From Bin80 sp965220935 (lineage in GTDB: Bacteria; Bacteroidota; Rhodothermia; Rhodothermales; Bin80), in NCBI GenBank assembly GCA_965220935.1, contig OZ244857.1:2976001-3040000 (forward strand): a DNA stretch of 64,000 nt, written 5' to 3'. Shown one piece after another: positions 7,773 to 16,650 of this stretch (its first letter is position 1; each line of letters starts with the position of its first letter). Made by a program: the position numbers and the translations under genes. The notes beneath the pieces were generated by a model, which searched no databases, was not told the DNA's origin, and saw nothing but the letters and a program-made list of their open reading frames with translations.

Positions 7773-10370
7773 TCAATGTACACTTACAAAGTGGCCGATG
7801 TAGACCGAGCTTGAGTTGTCATCCAGAGACATTGCTTTGATCTGATACAGATACGCCCCCGAGGGGAGTCCCAGGTCGCTCAGTTCTAATTCATGCCGCC
7901 ATCCTGCACTGAGATGTACTTCTTGGGGCGCAGTCATGCGCCGCCCAATGACATCCAGAACCTCCACCTGCACCTGCGCAGGCCACGGCAGATCAAAGAC
8001 TAAATGTGTTGACCTGTAGAATGGATTCGGATAATTCGGATACACTTGAAACGCCTCAGGCAGCCCCGCTTCATCTTCGGTGTTGACCGGTGACACAACC
8101 TCTATGGTAAACATCAGACTGTCGCTCGCTCCATTGGCATCGGTGGCCTTGTAGGTCAAAGAGACTGGCGGCATAACGTCTGTGGGCGTGCCACGGATCG
8201 TTCGGGATGAACCATCATAGCGAAGCCCAAGTGGAAGATCCAGTAGGGTTAAGGTGTAGGTAATCGGAGCTACGCCTGTGACTTCTGGAAGCGTCAGCGG
8301 ATCAATGGGCTGAGCGCGCATATACGTCTGATTTGGCACCGTCTCGGCAAACGAGAGTTGATACACCTCAAGCGTGAAGGTTTGCTCTGTGCGCGTTCCC
8401 GCTTGATCTTGTGCGCTGTAGGTATAGGTCTGAGCCGTGGCCACCTCGGAGGGCGTTCCGCTCAGCGTACGCGTGGTCGCATCAAACATCAGTCCACTGG
8501 GGAGCTCTGGGGTTAAGGTGTAGCTGTAAGGGGCAATGCCGCCTGTGGCAACGGGAAAGACGAGGTCTTTCAGCAGCCTCTGCACGGGAACTCTCTGATC
8601 GTTGACCGTTTCGGTCAAGGCCAAGGCCTCGGCCTGAACAATCGCAATGGTAAACTGCTGCATCACTGAATGAGCACTGGCATCGGTCGCCGTATAGGTG
8701 TAGGTGTTCGGGGCCGTGACTTCGGTGGGGGTGCCACTTAGAATTCGCGTGGATGCGTCAAAGATGAGACCTTTAGGCAATTCTGGGGTGAGTCTGTAGC
8801 TGTAGGGCAATGTTCCTTGCCGCGCGGCTGGAAGCATGAGAGCGTCAATGGCTAACCCGACATAATAGGATTGATCATCCAGCGTCTGAGCAAACGATAA
8901 GGCCACAGCATCATTATCGGTAATGGTGAGCGTAAACGCTGTGATGGATCCAAGTGTATAGGCGGTGCTACTCACCAAGGTCACGATGACGGTTTCGTCG
9001 GGTTCTTCGTCTTGGTCATCAACGATCACAATCGGAATCTGTGCAGAGGTGCCATTTAGTGTGACCGAGGATTGAATCGTATAGTCCGAGCCCTGGGTGG
9101 CCGTCCCTGACAGGGTATAACTGAGCGTGGTCGCCGTGCTGGATGAGGCGCTGAGGGTGACGCTGATCGGATAAGTGCCCGCCGCTTCATCCACGCTGGC
9201 CGAGGCCACGGCAAATGTGAGCGCTGGCGTAGTTGCGTCGTCGTCATCCCCATCTCTGTCATCACTCGCCGTGGTCGCATTAGCAATGTTAGATGCCGCG
9301 CTTGCACCTGCCGAGTTGATCGCACTGACCCGGTAATGCCGCGTCACACCTGCGGTCAGGCCCGTATGCGAATAGGAAGTCGTCGGATGACGCGCGACCA
9401 GCGAGCCAAATGTGTTCCCACCATCCGTGGATACTTCAATCTGGTAGACTGTAATTCGTGCCCCGCCATTGTTGGCTGGAGCCGTCCAACGTAGGTTGAT
9501 GGTCGTTCGCCCCGTCGCCGTTGCGGTCAGACCGGTCGGGGCATCTGGCCTGGTTGCGGCCGCGGTCGTGGCGGTTATGGATGTTGAGATCCCGGAACCC
9601 GCGTTATTGCGGGCCCGCACAACAATTCGGTATTGCATCGAGTGATTTAGCCCCGTGACACTGTAACTTGTGGACGTCGTTTCGTCCAGACGTACATAGG
9701 TCTCCGGAGTGACGGTCCGAATATCTACCGTATACCCCGTGACCGGCGATCCCCCATCATAGGTGGGGGCCGACCACGAAAGATGAATAATGGACGGGCT
9801 GACGGACGTCACCGTTAACGAAGAAACTTCGCCCGGGGGAGTCGCCTTGTTGGTACCGGAGACAGGATCGGACCACGGGCCCCAACCATCCGAATCCTCT
9901 GTACGCACCCTGAAATAGAGCGTGGTGCCAGCCCCTAAATCATGTTCAAAAAGCGTAGAGGTAACTAGGACGGGAAAATAAGTAACTGTTGCCCATCCAG
10001 TTCTTCCATTCTCAGAGGCCTGCATCTCAAATGCTGTGATGGATTTACCCGATTCTGGTTGGTTCGTCCATGAAATCGTAAAACAGTTATATTCTGTGCA
10101 TGAATCCCGGTCAGCATTCCCAGGCACGACGGCCACATTCGTTGGTTTTCTGGGCGTTCGTTTATTTGCCTCAGGAGATGCCTTTTCATGGATGCTGTTC
10201 AGATCAGAAAATAGGACCGTGCTTGAAGAAATAACATCGGCATCTCCTCGCACATAAAAAGTAGCGACATCCTCGGCGTAACGTGCTACATCTGAAAGGG
10301 CAGGTGCAGACCAGAAATCACGGAGCGACGAAAAAATGGGGGGGGGGCAGAATGGAAGATTCAATTTCAC
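7773..10370 (-). CDS. FN3/Calx-beta/He_PIG secreted protein with T9SS tail, body frame (phase-OFF)
   Basis: The 865-residue body has about three fibronectin type III modules (residues ~70-370; typical 'PDAPTGLTATATGRTTINL'). These are followed by a Calx-beta module (~380-490, 'VNDDQDEEPDETVIVTLV'-like), three He_PIG/cadherin-like modules with the 'LPKGLIFDASTRILSGTPTE' pattern (~495-760), and a T9SS type A sorting domain ('YPNYPNPFYRSTHLVFDL' to the end). In this sequence the body frame only opens at a GTG (10370) that gives no signal peptide. A proper signal-peptide leader starts at 10416 but is one base out of frame across the C10 tract at 10347-10338. With 9 C the leader joins the body without a break. 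It is likely a surface adhesin or matrix protein whose synthesis is phase-variable (inference). It is visibly richer in G+C than its neighbours. Confidence 0.85.
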   Translation of the reverse strand: MKLNLPFCPPPIFSSLRDFWSAPALSDVARYAEDVATFYVRGDADVISSSTVLFSDLNSIHEKASPEANKRTPRKPTNVAVVPGNADRDSCTEYNCFTISWTNQPESGKSITAFEMQASENGRTGWATVTYFPVLVTSTLFEHDLGAGTTLYFRVRTEDSDGWGPWSDPVSGTNKATPPGEVSSLTVTSVSPSIIHLSWSAPTYDGGSPVTGYTVDIRTVTPETYVRLDETTSTSYSVTGLNHSMQYRIVVRARNNAGSGISTSITATTAAATRPDAPTGLTATATGRTTINLRWTAPANNGGARITVYQIEVSTDGGNTFGSLVARHPTTSYSHTGLTAGVTRHYRVSAINSAGASAASNIANATTASDDRDGDDDDATTPALTFAVASASVDEAAGTYPISVTLSASSSTATTLSYTLSGTATQGSDYTIQSSVTLNGTSAQIPIVIVDDQDEEPDETVIVTLVSSTAYTLGSITAFTLTITDNDAVALSFAQTLDDQSYYVGLAIDALMLPAARQGTLPYSYRLTPELPKGLIFDASTRILSGTPTEVTAPNTYTYTATDASAHSVMQQFTIAIVQAEALALTETVNDQRVPVQRLLKDLVFPVATGGIAPYSYTLTPELPSGLMFDATTRTLSGTPSEVATAQTYTYSAQDQAGTRTEQTFTLEVYQLSFAETVPNQTYMRAQPIDPLTLPEVTGVAPITYTLTLLDLPLGLRYDGSSRTIRGTPTDVMPPVSLTYKATDANGASDSLMFTIEVVSPVNTEDEAGLPEAFQVYPNYPNPFYRSTHLVFDLPWPAQVQVEVLDVIGRRMTAPQEVHLSAGWRHELELSDLGLPSGAYLYQIKAMSLDDNSSSVYIGHFVSVH

Positions 10371-10416
10371 TACTTGGAATCACAGAAAGAAATATTAGGA
10401 AGCTCAGAGTTGGCAT
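10318..10416 (-). CDS. Signal-peptide leader of the FN3 T9SS gene (out of frame)
   Basis: From ATG 10416 the frame reads MPTLSFLIFLSVIPSSEIES, a short N-region, a hydrophobic core and a polar region, and then enters the poly-C tract. With the present 10 C it continues as PPPHFFVAP and stops at 10318-10320 after 32 residues. Removing one C (or adding two) makes it continue as PPPIFSSLRDF, the exact start of the FN3 body. The leader starts 75 bp after the pyrD stop on the same strand. This is the natural start of the gene if the tract is variable. Confidence 0.7.
   Translation of the reverse strand: MPTLSFLIFLSVIPSSEIESSILPPPHFFVAP
10338..10347 (-). repeat. Poly-C tract of 10 (G10 on plus strand), candidate contingency tract
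   Basis: An uninterrupted run of ten G on the plus strand (C on the coding strand) at the junction of the signal peptide and the mature protein. Runs of this length slip at high frequency during replication in other bacteria. The number of C modulo 3 decides whether the leader is fused to the FN3 body: 9 or 12 is ON, and the 10 seen here is OFF. Confidence 0.8.
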
Positions 10417-10491
10417 TTTAGTTGAATTGGCAGACAATAAGTATAATGCTATCAGAGGGCGATCATTCGGATACCCAATTAAAAAACTATT

Positions 10492-11580
10492 TTATTTATT
10501 ATTTCTGCGAAATGTTCCAATCGCTGACGTAACAGATGTATGCCCGTCTGATTGAAGCAATTTGACTAAATCTTGTTTGATTTTCTTAATGAGAGCAGGT
10601 CCCTCATAGACCAAGGCCGTATAGAGTTGCACAAGTGAAGCACCTGCGCAGATCATTGAATATACATCCCTAGCACATGAAACGCCGCCAACCCCAATAA
10701 TTGGATAGTCTGACCCCACATTCGCTCGAACATATTTGATCATCTGGATCGACCTGTGATGAATCGGTGGACCACTCAAGCCTCCATGACCAATCTTATT
10801 TAATCGCCCCTTATTTGTTGCTAATCCAGCGCGATCTTCTGCGGTATTGCATACAACAAAGCCATTTATTTCATGGCTCATCGCCGTTTCAAGGATCGCC
10901 TCTGGCTGGCTATCATAAACGACCTTTGATGTTTCAGGTGGAGATAATTTCAATAAAATCGGAACTTGCTTTCCAACCTGTTGACTGAGTCTGGATAGCA
11001 ATGCATCAAGGAGATCTATGACCTCTAAAATTTTTCCTCCTTCTGTGTTAGGGCATGAGATATTAATCGTCAAATACTTCGCATGCGGCAATAAATAACC
11101 AACACAACGGCTATAATCCTCAACGACTGAATCTCCTGTGTCAGTACGAGCAATATTAATTCCAACAGGGATTTTATGATCCGAAACCCGTAACAAGCGC
11201 TGGGCAACTTTCCGAGCACCCTTGCTGGGCAATCCTAATCGATTGATGATTGCACGATCCTCTGGAATTCGGAAAAGACGCGGCTTTGGGTTGCCCGCTG
11301 AAGGATTCAATGTAACTGAACCAATCTCTATATGCCCAAAGCCCAATCGCTGCCAAAACGAAAGAAGCAATCCGTTTTTGTCACAGCCCGCAGCCAATCC
11401 AACAGGGTTCGGGAAGTCCATTCCCCAGATTCGTTGCTCAAGAATTGGATGCTCGTACTCAAATGACTTCTGGATATATCTAGGGATAATCTGATCCCCA
11501 ATCCAGGCCGCAGCAAAGCCTATCCGATGAGCAAACTCAGGATCTAAACCCAAAAGCCAGCGTCTCAGAATTGCTTCCAT
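10492..11580 (-). CDS. pyrD: Dihydroorotate dehydrogenase (quinone), class 2
   Basis: This enzyme oxidises dihydroorotate to orotate with quinone as acceptor, the fourth step of pyrimidine synthesis, bound to the inner membrane. The 362 residues fit class 2, including the N-terminal helical extension ('RWLLGLDPEFAHRIGFAAAW'). Further markers are 'NPVGLAAGCDKNG' near 60, 'INISCPNTEGGK' near 172 (FMN/orotate site with catalytic Ser region), and 'GGLSGPPIH' and 'PIIGVGGVSCARD' near 270-310. The stop lies 75 bp before the FN3 leader and the start is 6 bp after the stop of the 1032-residue protein gene, so the three may be co-transcribed. Confidence 0.96.
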   Translation of the reverse strand: MEAILRRWLLGLDPEFAHRIGFAAAWIGDQIIPRYIQKSFEYEHPILEQRIWGMDFPNPVGLAAGCDKNGLLLSFWQRLGFGHIEIGSVTLNPSAGNPKPRLFRIPEDRAIINRLGLPSKGARKVAQRLLRVSDHKIPVGINIARTDTGDSVVEDYSRCVGYLLPHAKYLTINISCPNTEGGKILEVIDLLDALLSRLSQQVGKQVPILLKLSPPETSKVVYDSQPEAILETAMSHEINGFVVCNTAEDRAGLATNKGRLNKIGHGGLSGPPIHHRSIQMIKYVRANVGSDYPIIGVGGVSCARDVYSMICAGASLVQLYTALVYEGPALIKKIKQDLVKLLQSDGHTSVTSAIGTFRRNNK

Positions 11581-11586
11581 CGCTTC

Positions 11587-14500
11587 TTACCAACCTGGTA
11601 AGAACTGGAATCCAAAATGTCCGCCTCTGTCTGGCCGCTGGAATGGATAAGCATAATAGATCTCAAAAATCAGATAGCCTAACAAATTGAACCGCGCAGA
11701 GGGGCCAACGCTGACAACCGGCACACGCTCAAATGAGTTCTGTTCAAACTTGAGCAATGAGAATGGGTTATCACCTTCATTCCACGCCATCCCTGCATCA
11801 ATAAACCCCAGAATCTCTGTTGGAAGATAGGGGAAATTGATGAGCCCCAATGCCTCAGTCCCAAGTAGGGGAAATCTAATTTCAGCACTAGCCAGAGCTG
11901 ACCGAGTTCCATACAAGCGCCGAAAGACAGTACAGTCAGTATCTCTACACTCTCTGGTAAAGTCAAACGAGGCATAACTATATCCCCGTACAAATCCTTG
12001 ATAATAAGGGAAATATAATGTCTCCCGTGAAAACACCTGATCTTCTTGTGCCCCAAAATTGGCAGAAAACATCCCACGCACTGCAAAGGTCACTGGCCGC
12101 ACAAAGAAATATCTGCGGTAATCCCCGAGAACACTAATAAAATTCTGAGTTCCGAATCGAGGCACAACCTGTAAGCGATACCGCCCACCCTGCGATGGAG
12201 ATGTAAAGCCAAAATTACTAAAGTCCCCTACATAAGCGAGACCCGCGTCAAAATAATAGTAACCATCTGGCTCACATGCCCAAACGGTGCGGCGCTCCTC
12301 GGGGGGTAATCCACTGCACTTTTCGGCTCTTTGTCGCTCGCGCTGAATTCCAAAAGCAGTGTACGTATACGTATAGGCTTCAATGTCATAACCATAACGT
12401 GTAAAGCCTCCAAACACCTCAAAGCGGCGCGTCGTAGATAGAGGATAAGATCCAATTCCTCGAAGTTGATCAATGTATAACCGCTGACGAAGATCCTGAA
12501 TCACATACTCGCCGAATTGATTGAACCCCTGTCTTGGATAACCCGTCAGAAGTGGAATATGTGCAATCACCCCTCCGTAGTTAAAGCGTCGTCCACGATT
12601 CATATACTGAACAACGCCCCCAATATCTCGAAATGTTCCATTGGCCTGAGCAATAATTCCAAGGTTTTGATTTCCAAGCATATCGCTAAAATAAAAGCCA
12701 ACACCTCCTGAGACACCACCCCCATAATACCCACCAACAGATACGCCAAGTGAAGGGGGCGCAACATAATCAAGTCGCAGGCGAGATCTATAGTTTTGTT
12801 CAATCGCCTGTCGAGGCGCTGGCAATCCCGTCAATGGGTCATTTAGATAATTCGCCACGACACCTTCATTCATTGCACTTTGAGGAGGAAGGATATGTGC
12901 GTTACTTGGAGGAGTTTCCTTCATTAATGTCCCAATGGATTCGTCGCCGTCAAGTCCAAAGACCGAATAATCGCCACCATGAAATACTGAAAATACAACT
13001 CTACCATTCTGAGATGCCACCGACATCGCTGGCGAAAGGGCTGTAATTCCACTAATCCCTGTTTTTAGATTCGTCACACGATACGTGCTCTGTTCACTCA
13101 AATGGTATCTGTATAGATCAGAGAATCCATCATGGTCACTGATAAAGTAAAGACTCTGCCCATCTGGGGAGAACTGAGGATTAATATGTTTACCCGTAGT
13201 AAATGGACGCAAAATTTGATGACTTCCAGTCTCAAGATTAATCAATGAAAGCCGAGTGGAAGCAAATTCAAGCGTCTCAAAATTGGTTCCGTCAGGGCCC
13301 CGGTCCGTAACTACAGCGATGGTCTTTCCATCCGGCGACCACGCAGGCTGCAGATCACCATACCGATCGCTTGTAATCTGTTGTACTTGACGCTGGTCAA
13401 AATCGTAAACATATAAATCACTGATTCCCCCATCAATTCCAGAGAATGCAATAGACTGCCCGTCAGGAGACCATGCAGGATTCATGAGAGCGCTCACTCC
13501 GCCCACACGAATCCGATCTTCAATCGCTCCGCTGTCAAGATTCCAGATTGAAATCTCATTATCGCCCTGAACAAATGTGACAAAAGCAAACTGCTTGCCA
13601 TCAGGAGACCACGAGCCAGCTGAGTTGATAAACCGAATATTATCAAAATGAGGGTTTGAATTGGTTGCCTGCAGTTTGCGAATCGTTTTTCCAGTGGCTG
13701 CATCAGCGACAAATAAATTGATATTAAACAGATCCTGCTCACTGAGATACGCAATGTACTGCCCGTCTGGGCTGACCGAAGGTGAGAGATTCATGGCACC
13801 TCCACTGAGGTCTTCGGAAAGAATCGCCATCCCGGCGCTATCAGGGTGCGTCTTGAATTCCATCAAAGGGAGGTAGGCATCTCGTATTGCCTGGGCCCAT
13901 TCAACAGACAGTGAATCCGTTGTGATACCCAGCGTATACACAAACGCAGAGTCAACTCCGACACGCCCTCCCAACTTAAATAGATTGGTGACCGCGGCAT
14001 CTCCATATTTTCCACCCACATACGCTAGATAGGCCTGGCCGTAGCGATACGGAAAGTATTGATTCATTCGGGTGGTCATGTCCTCAATCGTAGGCAAATC
14101 ATCTCGTAACGCAGCATCTCGCATCCACATGGCCGTGTGCGCATCTTCTCGGCCAGTTGCCAAGTACTCCGCCATTCCCTCAACCAACCACAGAGGAATC
14201 AACTGCAAAGCAAAGCGTGAACTATCCCCTCTAGATAAAGCAATGTCATACTGAAAACTGTGAACTAGTTCATGACCAAGTACATGATTCGTCTCCGAAT
14301 AGATACCCGCTAACGGCATCACAACCCGCTCTTTCAGACTTTCTGTGAAGCCTCCAACTCCCTGACTAATACTACCCCCAATGACATTGGTCTGCTGAAA
14401 ATCGGCATCGTTCGCATAAAAAATCACAGGTTTACGCTCATGAAAGTCACGCAGAAATGTACGCGAATGCCGACGATACCAGCGCTCTCCCATCCGTGAG

Positions 14501-14685
14501 GCATCCTGAACTGCCACCTTTTGCTCAGGGTAGTAGTAAAACTCAAAATGAGTGGTCTGAAAACTCCGGAAATCAAAGTTGTCGTACTGAACTTTGTTAC
14601 GTCCAAATTGCTGTGCTATCACCGAAGATAACAGTATCAGAGCCTGTAGGGCCATCAGTGCACTCACTTTCCAGATTTTGCTCAT
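11587..14685 (-). CDS. Secreted metalloprotease-like / beta-propeller / barrel protein
   Basis: 1032 residues with a signal peptide ('ALMALQALILLSSVIAQQFG'). Residues ~40-260 resemble a peptidase-MA-like gluzincin: HELVHSFQYD at ~136 (HExxH) and 'WLVEGMAEYL' about 30 residues later, supplying the third ligand (Glu). Residues ~280-560 carry five or six TolB/PD40-type propeller repeats ('SPDGQYIAYLSE', 'WSPDGKQFAFVT', 'WSPDGQSIAFSG', 'FSPDGQSLYFIS'). The C-terminal ~350 residues are aromatic-rich beta strands like a bacterial surface antigen (BamA/D15-type) barrel and end '...GGHFGFQFLPGW'. The likely site is the outer membrane. The substrate is unknown. It lies directly upstream of pyrD. Confidence 0.75.
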   Translation of the reverse strand: MSKIWKVSALMALQALILLSSVIAQQFGRNKVQYDNFDFRSFQTTHFEFYYYPEQKVAVQDASRMGERWYRRHSRTFLRDFHERKPVIFYANDADFQQTNVIGGSISQGVGGFTESLKERVVMPLAGIYSETNHVLGHELVHSFQYDIALSRGDSSRFALQLIPLWLVEGMAEYLATGREDAHTAMWMRDAALRDDLPTIEDMTTRMNQYFPYRYGQAYLAYVGGKYGDAAVTNLFKLGGRVGVDSAFVYTLGITTDSLSVEWAQAIRDAYLPLMEFKTHPDSAGMAILSEDLSGGAMNLSPSVSPDGQYIAYLSEQDLFNINLFVADAATGKTIRKLQATNSNPHFDNIRFINSAGSWSPDGKQFAFVTFVQGDNEISIWNLDSGAIEDRIRVGGVSALMNPAWSPDGQSIAFSGIDGGISDLYVYDFDQRQVQQITSDRYGDLQPAWSPDGKTIAVVTDRGPDGTNFETLEFASTRLSLINLETGSHQILRPFTTGKHINPQFSPDGQSLYFISDHDGFSDLYRYHLSEQSTYRVTNLKTGISGITALSPAMSVASQNGRVVFSVFHGGDYSVFGLDGDESIGTLMKETPPSNAHILPPQSAMNEGVVANYLNDPLTGLPAPRQAIEQNYRSRLRLDYVAPPSLGVSVGGYYGGGVSGGVGFYFSDMLGNQNLGIIAQANGTFRDIGGVVQYMNRGRRFNYGGVIAHIPLLTGYPRQGFNQFGEYVIQDLRQRLYIDQLRGIGSYPLSTTRRFEVFGGFTRYGYDIEAYTYTYTAFGIQRERQRAEKCSGLPPEERRTVWACEPDGYYYFDAGLAYVGDFSNFGFTSPSQGGRYRLQVVPRFGTQNFISVLGDYRRYFFVRPVTFAVRGMFSANFGAQEDQVFSRETLYFPYYQGFVRGYSYASFDFTRECRDTDCTVFRRLYGTRSALASAEIRFPLLGTEALGLINFPYLPTEILGFIDAGMAWNEGDNPFSLLKFEQNSFERVPVVSVGPSARFNLLGYLIFEIYYAYPFQRPDRGGHFGFQFLPGW

Positions 14686-14802
14686 GAAGTCACCTACCTT
14701 ATGATTGGTTAAGTTTAAGGAACATTATTGAACTTTACATGATCATAGGCATAACTTGGCATACAGTTCCCTTTTTGTAATTTTTTTCTTCAACGATAAC
14801 CA

Positions 14803-16650
14803 GTGACTAAAACCAGATATATCCTATTTAACTGCGCCGTTATTTTGTCAGTCTTGATCTTACTGCTACAACTATTTCGTCTACAGGTTGTTGAGCAACA
14901 GGATCACTCAGAGATTGCCGATGGTAACGCCCTGCGTAACATTCGTGTCGTCCCTGCGCGTGGTTCAATCTACGACCGCAATGGTGTCGTGTTGGTTCAT
15001 AATGTTCCAAAATACACAATTACGCTCACTCCAACCTATTTTGATCAATCTCATATCCACCGTCTCGCTCAGCATCTTGAGACATCGGATTCAGTGATCT
15101 CTCAGCGGCTTGAAGAGGCACGGTCGCTCAATTCCTACCAACCGAGTCCTGCATTCACCAATGTATCCTTTGAACAATACAGCCGCGTTATTGAAGATAC
15201 ATATCTCCTTCCAGGTGTAGGCACTGAGATTAATCATCGACGGCATTATCCAACCGATGCTCGGATATCACATGCCTTAGGTTATATTGCTGAGATCAGC
15301 CCAGATGAACTGCTTTCTATCCATGGTAACTCTGATTCTTTGCTCTACAGACAGGGAGATTTTTTGGGAAAAACAGGAGTTGAACACTCGTATGAACCCT
15401 GGCTCCGGGGGGTTCCTGGTATTGCCCGCCGGTGGGTCAATATCTATGGTTTAGAGGTGATGACCTATGCTCAGGGGCAGGCAGATCAGAAACCGCGCGC
15501 GTACTACGACTTACACTTGGCCTTGGATTCTCGCGTTCAAGCGCTCGCAGAATCACTGTTTGTAAACAAACGTGGTGCTGCAATTGCCTTAGATCCGAAT
15601 GATGGGAGCATCATTGCGCTGGTCAGCAAGCCCGATTACCCCCTCGAATTATTTGATGATGGCATTCAAAGTGATATTTGGAGCGACCTGATTCGTCATG
15701 CTGAAAAACCATTGTACAATCGTGCAACCATGAATCTCATGCCTCCTGGATCTACTTGGAAGCCGTTCATGGCGCTTTTCGCACTCTCTGAGGGACTCCT
15801 TGGAGAAGATGGGCATGAAACAACCATCTACTGCCCTGGCTACCACCCTGTCGGTAGAGGTCGATTTTTTCGGTGCTTAGATGCCCATGGCTCAGTCAAC
15901 GTGTTAGATGCCATTAGATACTCCTGTAATACATTCTTTTTTGAAATAGCGCGGAGAATGACTATGACTTCCTTTCACAAGTTTGCCAATCAGTTTGGGT
16001 TTGGATCCAAATCACCATTTGATTTAAGAGAGCAAACAAGCGGCTTGATTCCTGATTCCGCATATTTTAGTTCCTCTCCCGCTTATCTTCGTCGTAATTT
16101 ACGGATGAATTTAGGGATTGGCCAGGGGGATATGGGTGTCACTCCTCTTCAACTAGCACGGTACGCATCCGCACTCGCTAATGGCGGAACGCTTCACCCT
16201 CCGCATCTGGTCTCTCATTTTGTCAATCCCGAAACCAGTGAATCCTTTCCCCTCGCGAACTTACCTGATCCGATTGAACTCCAAGTTGATACTCTTCACA
16301 TGAATCTCGTACGTCAAGGAATGCGACTAGTGATGGAGAATGGCACTGGCGTAATGTCTCAAATTCCTGGAATTCCCAGTGGTGGAAAGACTGGGACATC
16401 TCAGGCACCTGGCGATCTCACGGATCATTCGGTGTTCATCATGTTTGCCCCGTTTGATGACCCCGAAATTGCTCTCGCCGTTCAGTGTGAAAATACCGGT
16501 GATGGCAGTCACTGCGCAGCCCCAATTGCTAGTCTACTTGCGGAGCAATATCTCAAAGGAGACATCCCTCCTTCTTGGCAAAAGACAATTCGCATGGATC
16601 GTGCCCTGTCTGCGGTAAGCGAATCCCTTATTTCTGAGAATGATCTGTGA
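14803..16650 (+). CDS. mrdA: Penicillin-binding protein 2 (elongasome transpeptidase)
   Basis: 615 residues with an uncleaved N-terminal membrane anchor ('LFNCAVILSVLILLLQLF'). A PBP dimerisation region follows ('NIRVVPARGSIYDRNGVVL'). The transpeptidase domain has SxxK at Ser317 (PGSTWKPF), SxN at ~374 (SCN) and KTG at ~529 (GGKTGTSQ), so all catalytic motifs are present. It cross-links peptidoglycan for rod-shaped growth. The start is GTG at 14803, chosen because it places the anchor correctly. The stop overlaps the start of rodA, so they form an operon. The mreBCD genes are not in the window. Confidence 0.95.
   Translation: MTKTRYILFNCAVILSVLILLLQLFRLQVVEQQDHSEIADGNALRNIRVVPARGSIYDRNGVVLVHNVPKYTITLTPTYFDQSHIHRLAQHLETSDSVISQRLEEARSLNSYQPSPAFTNVSFEQYSRVIEDTYLLPGVGTEINHRRHYPTDARISHALGYIAEISPDELLSIHGNSDSLLYRQGDFLGKTGVEHSYEPWLRGVPGIARRWVNIYGLEVMTYAQGQADQKPRAYYDLHLALDSRVQALAESLFVNKRGAAIALDPNDGSIIALVSKPDYPLELFDDGIQSDIWSDLIRHAEKPLYNRATMNLMPPGSTWKPFMALFALSEGLLGEDGHETTIYCPGYHPVGRGRFFRCLDAHGSVNVLDAIRYSCNTFFFEIARRMTMTSFHKFANQFGFGSKSPFDLREQTSGLIPDSAYFSSSPAYLRRNLRMNLGIGQGDMGVTPLQLARYASALANGGTLHPPHLVSHFVNPETSESFPLANLPDPIELQVDTLHMNLVRQGMRLVMENGTGVMSQIPGIPSGGKTGTSQAPGDLTDHSVFIMFAPFDDPEIALAVQCENTGDGSHCAAPIASLLAEQYLKGDIPPSWQKTIRMDRALSAVSESLISENDL

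Noticed and set aside
10283..10555. Plus-strand ORF of 90 residues covering the G10 tract
   Set aside because: It lies antisense to the FN3 leader and the end of pyrD, has no protein-like features, and the leader on the minus strand explains the region better.
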